Assembly: GCF_001613065.1 (NCBI RefSeq)
Contig: NZ_BDBQ01000102.1
Location: 1-55,638, forward strand
Source: Nocardia miyunensis NBRC 108239
Lineage (GTDB): Bacteria; Actinomycetota; Actinomycetes; Mycobacteriales; Mycobacteriaceae
Direction of reading: 5' to 3'
Length of the DNA: 55,638 nt
In this document: positions 42,894 to 50,802 of the stretch, one piece after another
Numbering within the stretch: the first letter of the stretch is position 1
Layout of the letters: every line of letters starts with the position of its first letter
The notes under the pieces: generated by a model
The model's input: the letters and a program-made list of their open reading frames with translations, nothing else
Told to the model about the DNA's origin: nothing
Database searches by the model: none
Position numbers and translations under genes: made by a program

Positions 42894-44246
42894 TCAGACC
42901 AGGTCTGTCGGCTCGCCGGTGCCCATATAGGACGCGAGGTTGTGGTGCAGGTTCACGATGGTGCGTTCGCGGTACGGATTCGGCTTCGGGCCGGAGAATC
43001 CACGAGATTTCATGCCCTGCTGGACCGCGGCCATATTGTCGAAGTCCTGTGGGAGTACCGTGCGCCAGCCCTCGTCGCCGACCGGGGTGTAGATCCACTC
43101 GGTCTCCGGTTCCTCACCGGGCGGGAACAATTCGAATACCGATGCCTCGAAAATGCATTTGTCCGGATCGGCGCCGTAGGGCCGGAATCGGTAGCACAGC
43201 ATGTTGTTCGGGGCGTGGCCGATCTGGAAATTGGGGAAGATCTGCCAGGAGGTGCCGCTCTTGGCGACGATCTCGGGATCGACGGTCGGCCAGATCACCC
43301 CGCGTTCGGCGTCCTCGCGACGGCAGGTGTCCAGCCAGTACCGCAACACGTCACCGGGAGGGGTGCCCTCGGGCAGCTCGTCGGCCAGCCGATTGGCCAC
43401 CGCCACCATCGATTCGGTGGTGTTGGTATTGGCGTTCTCCCAGGTGAAATTCTGCAATTGCGCGGTCGACAGACGCGCGTCCGCGCCACTGCCGATGCGC
43501 AGCTTGCCCTGGTTCTCCTCCATACCCTTCGGCGCGTCGTATCCGATATTGCTGTGCTTGCCCTGCGCGCGGCCCCAGCCCAGGAAATCGCCGAAATTCA
43601 TGAATTCCGGATGGGTGTAGGGCACGTGGTAGGTCTCCATGAACGCCTCGAAGGCGACCTTCCAGTTGCAGTCGAAGGTCAGCCAGCGCCGCCACCGGTA
43701 CCGCATGTTCTCCAGGTGGAACGGATCCAGCAGGGAGGCAGCGGGTTCCAGGTATTCGCGCAGCGGTTCGGCCTCGGAATCCAGGTTGATCCAGACCCAG
43801 CCGCCCCAGGTGTCCAGGCGGACCTGATTCAGGCCGTCGTTGCGTTCGGACAGGCCGCAGGTCCAGTCGTCGCGCTCGGGCACGAAGGTGTTGTTGCCCT
43901 GTAGGTCGTAGCGCCAGCCGTGGAATCCGCAGACGAACTGCTTGCGGCTGCCGCGCGCGTCGTGTCCGCCGGACGGGGTGTCGACCAGGCGGCGGCCGCG
44001 GTGCGCGCAGACGTTGTGGTATGCGCGAATGGTGTCTTCGGCGGTGCGCACGACGATGACCGAATCGTCCACGATCTCGTAGGTGAGGAAATCGCCCACG
44101 CGCGGCAGTTCCTCCACCCGGCAGACCTGCTGCCACACCTTGGCCCACAGCCGATCTCCTTCGGCGCGAGCGTATTCCGGGGAGATGTACGCCTCCACAC
44201 CGATCGTCTTCGGGGTGGAGAGCTGTTCCGCTGTCGTCTCGGTCAT
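42894..44246 (-). CDS. Rieske non-haem iron oxygenase, alpha subunit
   Basis: 450 aa. Rieske ligands Cys80/His82 (NVCAHRG) and Cys106/His109 (VCGFHGW); mononuclear iron in AFMETYHVPYTHPEF with His207 and His212. It differs clearly from the Rieske protein at 5765-7036. No beta subunit, ferredoxin or reductase is nearby, so electron partners are encoded elsewhere. It likely introduces the first hydroxyl later turned into a ketone for the downstream monooxygenase. ATG at 44246. The TnpB element lies immediately upstream and may separate it from its original promoter. Confidence 0.94.
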   Translation of the reverse strand: MTETTAEQLSTPKTIGVEAYISPEYARAEGDRLWAKVWQQVCRVEELPRVGDFLTYEIVDDSVIVVRTAEDTIRAYHNVCAHRGRRLVDTPSGGHDARGSRKQFVCGFHGWRYDLQGNNTFVPERDDWTCGLSERNDGLNQVRLDTWGGWVWINLDSEAEPLREYLEPAASLLDPFHLENMRYRWRRWLTFDCNWKVAFEAFMETYHVPYTHPEFMNFGDFLGWGRAQGKHSNIGYDAPKGMEENQGKLRIGSGADARLSTAQLQNFTWENANTNTTESMVAVANRLADELPEGTPPGDVLRYWLDTCRREDAERGVIWPTVDPEIVAKSGTSWQIFPNFQIGHAPNNMLCYRFRPYGADPDKCIFEASVFELFPPGEEPETEWIYTPVGDEGWRTVLPQDFDNMAAVQQGMKSRGFSGPKPNPYRERTIVNLHHNLASYMGTGEPTDLV

Positions 44247-44344
44247 CAGGATTCCGCCTTGGACATTCCGTCGTTCACGGCGGAGAGGAAAAGGCGGGAG
44301 TGTCGGATTGGCCGCATGACAATGCCTTTCGATAGTACGTTCGA

Positions 44345-45211
44345 ATGGATGAAGTGGTGCGGTATACGTACCGTTTGCGGCCGGGACGCACCGCTGAGGC
44401 GGTGTTGCTGGCCGAGTGGGGCCGGTGTCGTTGGCTGTGGAACGAGGCCGTCCATCAGTACGAGGGCCGTGGTCGTCCGAAGGTGAAGTCTCGCAAGAGA
44501 TCCCTGCCGTCGTTGGCGTATACGAGGCGCGGATTCTCCCTCCGCGACGGACGGCTCGTGCTGGCGAAGGGTGTGCGTGGTGAGGGCGGTATCGGTATGG
44601 ATTGGGGTGTGTCCACCACGGCGACTACTACCGATCCGGCTTTCGATCTGCCGTACCTCGGGCATCGACAGCGATGCGCCGCTGAGCTGGCGAAGGCTCA
44701 GCGGAAGATGGCGCGACGCCATCGCAAAGGCGGGCCGCAGTCGCGGGGTTATGGCGCGGCGAAGCGGCAGGCGGCGCGGTTGGCGAAGAAAGCCGCCCGG
44801 CAGACCGTCCACGATTCGCGGGTCTGGGCGAAGCGGGTGGTGGATCGCCACGAGGTGATCGCTGTCGAGGATTTCAAGCCGGTGTTCCTGGCGAAATCCA
44901 CGATGGCCGGGAAGGCAGCTGACGCCGCGATCGGCGCGGCGAAACGTGAACTTATCGAGCGTGCCACGCGGGCCGGGCGGACGGTGGTGGTGGTCCGGCC
45001 CGCATACACGACCATGACGTGCAGTCAGTGTTTCGCGAGAACCAAGCGACTCGAGAGGAACTTCCGGTGCGAGGGTTGCGGTTTCGCGGCCAGTCGTGAT
45101 CGGAACGCTGCCAGAGTGGTTCTGGCCGTGGCAGAACGGGGCCACGTCGGTGTCGAGGATGTAAGACAATCCGATCACCTCCTTCGGGTGGGTGGTTCGG
45201 TTGCGGTCTGA
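44345..45211 (+). CDS. tnpB: TnpB (IS200/IS605-type) RNA-guided nuclease, internally shortened
   Basis: 288 aa. RuvC residues all visible: Asp86 in GMDWGVS, Glu175 in AVEDFKPV, Asp252 in SRDRNAA; zinc ribbon Cys226/229 and Cys242/245. The N-terminal YTYRLRPGRTAEAVLLAEWGRCRWLWNEAVHQYE matches actinobacterial TnpB, but the sequence then jumps to GRGRPKVKSRKRSLPSL and from LVLAKGVRG straight to EGGIGMDWG; I estimate two in-frame losses of about 50-60 residues each against the usual 370-400 aa. No TnpA is present. Opposite strand to the surrounding catabolic operon, between its SDR and Rieske genes. Confidence 0.9.
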   Translation: MDEVVRYTYRLRPGRTAEAVLLAEWGRCRWLWNEAVHQYEGRGRPKVKSRKRSLPSLAYTRRGFSLRDGRLVLAKGVRGEGGIGMDWGVSTTATTTDPAFDLPYLGHRQRCAAELAKAQRKMARRHRKGGPQSRGYGAAKRQAARLAKKAARQTVHDSRVWAKRVVDRHEVIAVEDFKPVFLAKSTMAGKAADAAIGAAKRELIERATRAGRTVVVVRPAYTTMTCSQCFARTKRLERNFRCEGCGFAASRDRNAARVVLAVAERGHVGVEDVRQSDHLLRVGGSVAV

Positions 45212-45220
45212 GCTGGAAAT

Positions 45221-45239
45221 CTCCCGCCTCAGGCGGGGG
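45221..45239 (+). ncRNA. Putative TnpB guide-RNA (omega RNA) 3' hairpin / IS right end
   Basis: CTCCCGCCT-C-AGGCGGGGG forms a compact stem 9 bp after the tnpB stop, as at IS605-type right ends. In active systems the guide RNA spans the tnpB 3' end and ends in flanking DNA just beyond this point. Confidence 0.55.
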
Positions 45240-45244
45240 AACCG

Positions 45245-46126
45245 CTAAGGGTTACTCCTGGTGATGGCGGCGCGGAATGATTCGTCCTTCAGGAACAGGG
45301 AGGTGTTGTCGTCGCCCAGATGGGTCCACTTGAGGTTCAGGCCGCCGTCGACGAGCAGGGTCTGCCCGGTGACGTAGCCGGACAGTTCCGAGAGCAGGAA
45401 CAGGATCGCGCCCGCCTGCTCCCGCGGGGTGCCGCGCCGGCCCATCGCGATGGCGCGGCGATCCCGGTCGGGATCCTTGTCGACATAGGTGCCCGAGGAG
45501 GGCGTCTCGGTGACGCCGGGCGCGACCGCGTTGATCCGGATATCGTCCAGCGCCAGTTCCACGGCCATCGTCCGGGTGGCCGCGACCAGCGCGGCTTTCG
45601 CTGTGCCGTAAGCGATGTGGAAGGGGGCGGTGTTCATCCCGCTGATCGAGGAGACCGACACGATCGAGCCGGGCAGGGACTTCGACTTCAGTTCGGCCGC
45701 GACGGCCTGGCTGAAGAAGAACATCGTCTCGAGGTTCTGGGTGAACAGCGCCTGCCAGTCCGAGCGGGTCACCCGGGTCGCGGGCATCCAGGTACTGGGC
45801 GCGGCTCCCCCGGCGACGTTGACCAGGCCGTAGAGCTGGCCATCGGTCTCGCGGGCCCGCTGCATGACCGTGGCGATGCCGTCCTCGGTGGACGCGTCGG
45901 CGGCTACCGAGATGACCGAAAGTCCCTCGTCGGCAAGGGGATCCACGTGCTTCGCGAGGTTGTCCTTCGAGCGGCTCACGGCCAGCACGGTGGCTCCGGC
46001 GCGGGCGACCAGGCGGGTCACCGCGGTGCCGATGCCGCCGCCGCCCGCGCCGGAGACGATGACGATGCGGCCGTCGAGGCCGAAGAATTCGTTGGGGGAG
46101 AAGGCATCTGGTATGGAATCGGTCAA
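45245..46126 (-). CDS. SDR family oxidoreductase
   Basis: 293 aa. IVIVSGAGGGGIGTAVTRLVARAG is the cofactor motif, VNVAGGAAPSTW the NNAG region, SVSSISG and YGTAK the catalytic residues, and YVTGQTLLVDGGLNLKWTHLGDDN the C-terminal part. TTG at 46126 is chosen: GGAG lies 8 nt upstream inside the propeller stop region; GTG at 46135 is an alternative. The stop TAG lies right at the right edge of the TnpB element, so the last residues may have changed by the insertion. Confidence 0.91.
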   Translation of the reverse strand: MTDSIPDAFSPNEFFGLDGRIVIVSGAGGGGIGTAVTRLVARAGATVLAVSRSKDNLAKHVDPLADEGLSVISVAADASTEDGIATVMQRARETDGQLYGLVNVAGGAAPSTWMPATRVTRSDWQALFTQNLETMFFFSQAVAAELKSKSLPGSIVSVSSISGMNTAPFHIAYGTAKAALVAATRTMAVELALDDIRINAVAPGVTETPSSGTYVDKDPDRDRRAIAMGRRGTPREQAGAILFLLSELSGYVTGQTLLVDGGLNLKWTHLGDDNTSLFLKDESFRAAITRSNP

Positions 46127-46131
46127 CGCGG

Positions 46132-47724
46132 TCACTCCTGGTAACGCAGCGCCATGACGCTGCCCTCGGCATCGGCGGACAGGTAGATCGTGCCGTCCGG
46201 ACCGGCGGCGATGCCCGCGAACGGGCCCATCGGACCGGAGAACGGGGGAGTGCCGAGCAGTGGTTTGGGCACCACTCCCGGCGGTGCGCCGAGCGGGAGG
46301 TCGGCGGCGATGGTCTGGCGTTCGCCGGTGACGAGGTCGACGCCGATGACAGCGTTGAGACCGACGTCGACGATGAGCAATCTGTTGCCGCGCACCAGAA
46401 TTCCCTGCGGGGTGTCCAGGCCGTCGACCACCGTGTCCACGCGGCTGCCGATCGAGACGATCCGTCCGGCGCCGGATTCGGAGACCAGGGGCGTGCCGTC
46501 CGGGCCGAAGGCCACGCCCATCGGGCCCCGCAGACCGGAGGCCAGCACGTCGGCGCCGCCCGCCCGGACCGACAGGACCCGGCCGGTGCCGAATTCCGCG
46601 GCGACGATCGTGCGATCGGCGGTCGCGGCGATGCCGTAGAGCTGGTCGAAGCCCTCTGCGATCAGTTCGGTCTCCGGCTCGGGATTCAGCCGGTAGTAGG
46701 CGATCTGCCCACCGGAGGTGGCGCACAGGAACTCTCCCGGGGCCACGGCGCTGACGCCGCGCACGTATCCGGGCGTCCCGGCGCTGAAAAGCGATGCGAC
46801 CACGCGCAATTCGCCATCGCGCAGGACGTAGAAGAAGGTGCCGTCGGCGACGTAGAGATTGCCCTCGGGGTCGACGGTCAGATCCAGCGGCCACATCAGG
46901 CCGCCGTCGAGCACGGTCTTCGTCGCGCCGTCGGACAGGATCTCGGTGATCTCCCCGCAGAAGTTCGAGACGAACAGCCGGTCGCCGACGAAGGTGCAGT
47001 TGTCCAGGCCGGGCGCGAGCTGTGCCAGGACGCGGCGTTCACCGGTGCGCGGGTCGATGCGCAGCACCTCGCCGGTCGCTACCTGGGTGGAGACGATCCG
47101 TCCCGAGGGATCGAATTTGACCGAGTCGGGTGTGCCGAGATCGCCTGCCACGCGCTCGGGTTCGCCGCCGTCGGGATCGATGCGCCAGATGTCGTTGGAG
47201 CCCATGACCGGGTAGTAGAGGAGGCCGTCGGGGCCGACCTCCATGGCGTTGGGCATCACCAGGTTGTCCTGTAGGACGCGCGGTGCGCTGCCGTCCAGCG
47301 GCAGCTCCATCAGGCGTCCGCCGATCCGGCATTCGTTGACGAACAGCCGGCCGTTGTGCACGGTGATTCCGTTGGCGCCAGGCAGATCCGCGCGGATCAC
47401 CCGGGTGCTGCCGTCGGTGTTGCGCACGCTGACGCGCGCGTCCATGTACTCGGTGGCGATGAGGTTGCCGCCGGGATCGAAGGCGAGATCGTCGGGGGCG
47501 ACGATGTCGCCGCCCTTGGCGCTGACGGTTTCCAGATCGCCGGTGGTCACATCCAGGGCGCTGATCTGGCTGCCCGCGACCTGGGCGACGTAGACGCGCC
47601 CATCGGGTCCGGTGCGTAATCCGTTGGCGCCGAACAGTCGGCTCGGCGGGGTGAGCCGTTCCAGGCTCCATCCCTCGGCGAGGGCGACCGGAGTGGTGCT
47701 GCTGTAGCGCGCCCCCAGGGTCAC
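46132..47724 (-). CDS. Beta-propeller (SMP-30/gluconolactonase/strictosidine-synthase-like) protein
   Basis: 530 aa. Repeated blades with NGLRTGPDGRVYVA, PDDLAFDPGGNLIATEY, PNAMEVGPDGLLYYPV, PDSVKFDPSGRIVST, LDLTVDPEGNLYVADG and GVAFGPDGTPLVSE indicate two consecutive six-bladed-like propeller halves. No signal peptide, so cytoplasmic. The fold includes lactonases; a lactone made by the Baeyer-Villiger enzyme of this operon would be a fitting substrate. GTG at 47724 has GGGAGG 7 nt upstream; ATG at 47739 is an alternative. First gene behind the GntR-type operator. Confidence 0.85.
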   Translation of the reverse strand: MTLGARYSSTTPVALAEGWSLERLTPPSRLFGANGLRTGPDGRVYVAQVAGSQISALDVTTGDLETVSAKGGDIVAPDDLAFDPGGNLIATEYMDARVSVRNTDGSTRVIRADLPGANGITVHNGRLFVNECRIGGRLMELPLDGSAPRVLQDNLVMPNAMEVGPDGLLYYPVMGSNDIWRIDPDGGEPERVAGDLGTPDSVKFDPSGRIVSTQVATGEVLRIDPRTGERRVLAQLAPGLDNCTFVGDRLFVSNFCGEITEILSDGATKTVLDGGLMWPLDLTVDPEGNLYVADGTFFYVLRDGELRVVASLFSAGTPGYVRGVSAVAPGEFLCATSGGQIAYYRLNPEPETELIAEGFDQLYGIAATADRTIVAAEFGTGRVLSVRAGGADVLASGLRGPMGVAFGPDGTPLVSESGAGRIVSIGSRVDTVVDGLDTPQGILVRGNRLLIVDVGLNAVIGVDLVTGERQTIAADLPLGAPPGVVPKPLLGTPPFSGPMGPFAGIAAGPDGTIYLSADAEGSVMALRYQE

Positions 47725-47830
47725 GGCGGGGCCTCCCATACTGAAGAGAAACGTCGATGTTTTTACGAGGTGACTGCGGACCCGGCCGAATCGGCGGTCG
47801 TGACGCACGCCACTTTTCGTGGGGCTACGC

Positions 47831-47864
47831 TACTTCAATCCTCATAAGGATAGCAATACTTGAA
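47831..47864. promoter_or_regulatory. GntR operator copy 1 (minus-arm promoter)
   Basis: 34-bp element matching 49257-49290 in inverted orientation at 33 of 34 positions. Core ATCCT-CATA-AGGAT is a dyad, and outer TTCAA/TTGAA arms are also symmetric. It lies about 107 bp before the propeller start. Confidence 0.8.
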
Positions 47865-48365
47865 GGGCTGATTTTCCGGGACTACACTACGGGCTTTTGT
47901 TCGTGGCCGAGCAGAGCGGAAAACCGCTGGTCCGGACAGTGTCGCGGGGGCGGACACCGCCGTGAGCGGTGTTCAGGGGCGTTGCTGAGCGAAAGATGGC
48001 CCGGGGGAGTCGATCCGGGCCGCCTGTGCCCGGTCGATCGCGGTGATGTGGCGGGCTCGGCTGGCTGGGCGGATCAGGACGCGCCGAGGCAGTGAAGTGA
48101 CCGCCCGCAGTGTGCTGTCGCATCGCCGAATTCGACGACGCACCCGCTGTCGCCTGCCGTACCGCATCAGCGCCGGTCGGTTGTGATCTCATGAGAGCGT
48201 CTGCGGCGGACGCGTATTCGGTGCTGTCGATAGTCGCCGATCCGAGATCTGGGCTGGACCGGTCCCGTCCGGAAGCTCGGTCTGTTCGCCACCGAGTCAC
48301 GTGCCGGTGCGTTATCCCGATATGCGGAAAGTGCCCGTCGGACAGCGTGTTTCGTCGCGCGGGGC
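47865..48365. other. 501-bp region between operator copy 1 and gntR
   Basis: Downstream of gntR (minus strand) and upstream of the propeller promoter. No supported gene, repeat or strong hairpin. Together with 47725-47830 it forms the leader side of the minus arm. Confidence 0.35.
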
Positions 48366-49172
48366 TTACACCCGCGGGCCTCGGCTGGACTGGATCGCCT
48401 GGCGGGCCAGGTCGGAGGTCGCGTTGACGATCCCGTTGTCGAAGCGCTCCAGGACCAGCGCCTGGGTGGCGGTGAGGTGGGCGCGGTAGAGGCGCTCGGC
48501 GGCCTCGGCGCGACCGGCGGCGATCTCCTCGAGCAGGCGGCGGTGGGTGCGGACCGACTCCTTGGATTCGGTGGGGGACGGGTATTCGCCGCGCTTGGTG
48601 AGCACCTCGGCCCATGCCTCCTCCTGGGAGGACCACAGCGCGACCAGGCTGCTGACCACGTAGCGGATCGTCGCGTTCGGGGTGAACGAGACGATGAGAT
48701 CGTGGAAGTCGCGCGCTTTGTGGGTGAAGGGCAGGCCCTCGCCGATCAGGTCCGCGGACGCCTCGATATTGGCCTCGAGCGCGGGAATGATCTCCTCGGA
48801 GCGGTCCTCGCGGCGGGCGCATTCGGCCGCGCACATGGGTTCCAGCGTGCGCAGTCCCGCGGCCAGATCGCCGAGGGTGACTCGGGCTCCCTGTAGGGCC
48901 AGGCCCAGGTGGTATGCGGCGGAGGACTCGTCGGGGCGATGCACCTCCGCGCCGCCGATATTGCCGCGCCTGACCGTGACCAGGCCCTCGGTCTCGAGAA
49001 TGCGCAGCGCCTCACGGATCGAGGGGTAGCTGACACCGAAATCCTGGACCAGCTGGTCCTGGGTGGGCAGGCGGTAGTCGTCGTCGCCGGACAGGATGCG
49101 GGTGCGCAGTTCCGCGGCGACGGTCTCCGCGATGCGGCGTTGCGGGATACGGCCGCGCCGGGCGCTGGTCAC
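48366..49172 (-). CDS. GntR family (FadR/FCD-type) transcriptional regulator
   Basis: 268 aa. Winged HTH: AETVAAELRTRILSGDDDYRLPTQDQLVQDFGVSYPSIREALRILETEGLVTVRRGNIGG. The FCD domain keeps possible metal His: RDFHDLIVSF, VRTHRRLLEEI and YRAHLTATQAL. FCD regulators bind organic acids or acyl-CoAs and usually repress catabolic operons. GTG at 49172 has AAGGTGG 5 nt upstream. It lies between two inverted copies of a 34-bp element that face the two catabolic arms; it is the obvious candidate to bind them. Confidence 0.93.
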   Translation of the reverse strand: MTSARRGRIPQRRIAETVAAELRTRILSGDDDYRLPTQDQLVQDFGVSYPSIREALRILETEGLVTVRRGNIGGAEVHRPDESSAAYHLGLALQGARVTLGDLAAGLRTLEPMCAAECARREDRSEEIIPALEANIEASADLIGEGLPFTHKARDFHDLIVSFTPNATIRYVVSSLVALWSSQEEAWAEVLTKRGEYPSPTESKESVRTHRRLLEEIAAGRAEAAERLYRAHLTATQALVLERFDNGIVNATSDLARQAIQSSRGPRV

Positions 49173-49256
49173 GCAACCCACCTTCTGACTCCGCGCGCTT
49201 GACCTGCCTGTTTCGGTGTTGTCACGCGTGCGAGTTTACCCACGGGCTGGTGACCG

Positions 49257-49290
49257 TTCAAATATTGCTATCCTTATGAGGATTGAAGTA
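49257..49290. promoter_or_regulatory. GntR operator copy 2 (plus-arm promoter)
   Basis: Inverted copy of 47831-47864, with 28 consecutive identical bases and one mismatch in the rest. It ends 11 bp before the ATG of the ACAD at 49302, so bound protein would block the start region. It also lies in the gntR upstream region (84 bp from its start). Confidence 0.8.
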
Positions 49291-49301
49291 CTGTCCGTTT
49301 C

Positions 49302-50471
49302 ATGGACTTCACGATGGGTGAGGCCGCCTCCGAACTCCGTGGAGAGCTGCGTCGGCTGATCGCCGCGGAGGTTCCCACGGACTTTCTCGGCGCGTTCACC
49401 GACGATCCCGCGGATCTCGCAGTGGCCCAGCGCTTTTCCCGAATGCTCGCCGAGCGTGGTCTGCTGTGCGCGGCATGGCCGGTCGAATTCGGCGGGCGCG
49501 GCGCCTCGATATGGGAACAGACCGTCGTGCGCGAGGAGATGTGGGCCCATCATGAGCCTCGCGGCGCGCAGTACATGGGCGTGAACTGGGTCGGCCCGAC
49601 GATCATGCGGCACGGCACGCCCGAGCAGCAGCGCAAACATCTGCCGCCGATCGCGCGCGGCGAGGTCATCTGGTGTCAGGGGTTCAGCGAGCCCGATTCC
49701 GGTTCGGACCTGGCCTCACTGCGGACCACCGCGCGCCGGGACGGGGACGGCTGGCGCATCTCCGGGCAGAAGATCTGGACCTCCTACGCCGGTATGGCGC
49801 AGTGGTGCTTCCTGCTCGCGCGCACCTCGAAGGAAGAGCGAAAACAGCAGGGGCTCACGGTATTTCTGCTGCCGATGTCCGATCCCGGCATCGAGGTGCG
49901 CCCGATCCGGTCGATGCTGGGGCCGCATCATCTCAACGAGGTCTTCTTCGACGGCGTGCGCGCCACCGAGGCCGATGTGCTCGGCACGGTGGGCGGCGGC
50001 TGGCCGGTGGTGCAGGAGGTGCTGTCCTTCGAACGGGTCGGGATCGCCCGCTACGCCCGCTGCGAGCGGCTGCTGCAGGCCGCGCCCGAGGTGCTGGGCG
50101 ATGTCTGGGACACGTTGCCCTGCGCGCTGCGCGGCCGCTGGGCGCGCATGCTGACCCACTGCCGCCGTGCTCGCCTGCTCGCGTATCAGGTTGTATCACT
50201 ACAGGATTCCGGGCAGATCACCCCGGGCGACGCGGCCGCCTACCGCATCGCGGTCACCCGCCTGGACCAGGATAGCGGCGCGGTGCTGACCGAGATCGCC
50301 GCCTTCGCCACCGGCGACGATCCCGCGCGGGAACGTTTCCGCCGGGCCGTGGCCGATCACGCCCGCTACGCTCACGCGGCCACCGTCGCCTCGGGGAGTA
50401 TCGAGATACAGCGGATCCTGCTGTCGCGGGCGCTGCTGAGTGGTCCTCGCAAGAACCGGGACGCGGCATGA
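49302..50471 (+). CDS. Acyl-CoA dehydrogenase
   Basis: 389 aa. WCQGFSEPDSGSDLASLRTTARRDGDGWRISGQKIWTS is the FAD/substrate part; the C-terminal end is ATVASGSIEIQRILLSRALL, in which the YEGT motif is ASGS. Glu in VLSFERVGIARYARC is at the long-chain/isovaleryl ACAD base position. First gene of the plus arm, right behind the GntR operator. Probably forms a heteromer with the product of 50803-51753. Its 3' end is partly repeated downstream. Confidence 0.93.
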   Translation: MDFTMGEAASELRGELRRLIAAEVPTDFLGAFTDDPADLAVAQRFSRMLAERGLLCAAWPVEFGGRGASIWEQTVVREEMWAHHEPRGAQYMGVNWVGPTIMRHGTPEQQRKHLPPIARGEVIWCQGFSEPDSGSDLASLRTTARRDGDGWRISGQKIWTSYAGMAQWCFLLARTSKEERKQQGLTVFLLPMSDPGIEVRPIRSMLGPHHLNEVFFDGVRATEADVLGTVGGGWPVVQEVLSFERVGIARYARCERLLQAAPEVLGDVWDTLPCALRGRWARMLTHCRRARLLAYQVVSLQDSGQITPGDAAAYRIAVTRLDQDSGAVLTEIAAFATGDDPARERFRRAVADHARYAHAATVASGSIEIQRILLSRALLSGPRKNRDAA

Positions 50472-50539
50472 GAGGGGAATATGCGGCAACGTTTCCGCCA
50501 CGCCGTAGTCGACTGCGGGTGACATGGCCGTGCTGTGAC

Positions 50540-50620
50540 GGTCGCCTCGAGGAGTACAGCGGATCCTGCTGTCGCGGGGGCTGCTGCATGGCAGTCGGAA
50601 CGAGCGGGACCCGGCATGAG
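50540..50620 (+). pseudogene. Decayed copy of the ACAD 3' end
   Basis: 24 bases at 50555-50578 are identical to 50407-50430 in the ACAD gene, and flanking parts also match (GTCGCCTCG at 50541 against 50385; GGCATGAG at 50613 against 50465). An 8-bp deletion shifts the offset from 156 to 148 bp and breaks the frame. The remaining parts of the 331-bp gap 50472-50802 show no gene; an SD (GGAGG) for the next ACAD is at its end. Confidence 0.75.
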
Positions 50621-50802
50621 GGGGAAATCCGTTGGCGCGGTGGCGATAATGTCCCGGCGGCGGGGATTCGGGCACGGTGTGGCGGAGAGCGGCGGTGTGG
50701 TCGTCGTAGGGCTGTATCCGCGTGCGGCTCTGGATCCATCGGCGCGGTACGGAGTTCGACCGGACGTCGCAAGACTGTGCGGTATGAGCTGGAGGGTGTC
50801 CG

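Larger units (their letters stand above)
44330..45245 (+). mobile_element. IS200/IS605-family (TnpB-only) insertion
   Basis: Consists of the tnpB gene and a right-end hairpin, without the TnpA transposase, so it needs help to move. The left boundary is approximate (between 44290 and 44345); the right end is near the hairpin at 45221-45239. No terminal inverted repeats or target duplication are expected for this family. The transcript running through the hairpin would carry a TnpB guide RNA scaffold with the guide read from about 45241 onward. Confidence 0.7.
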
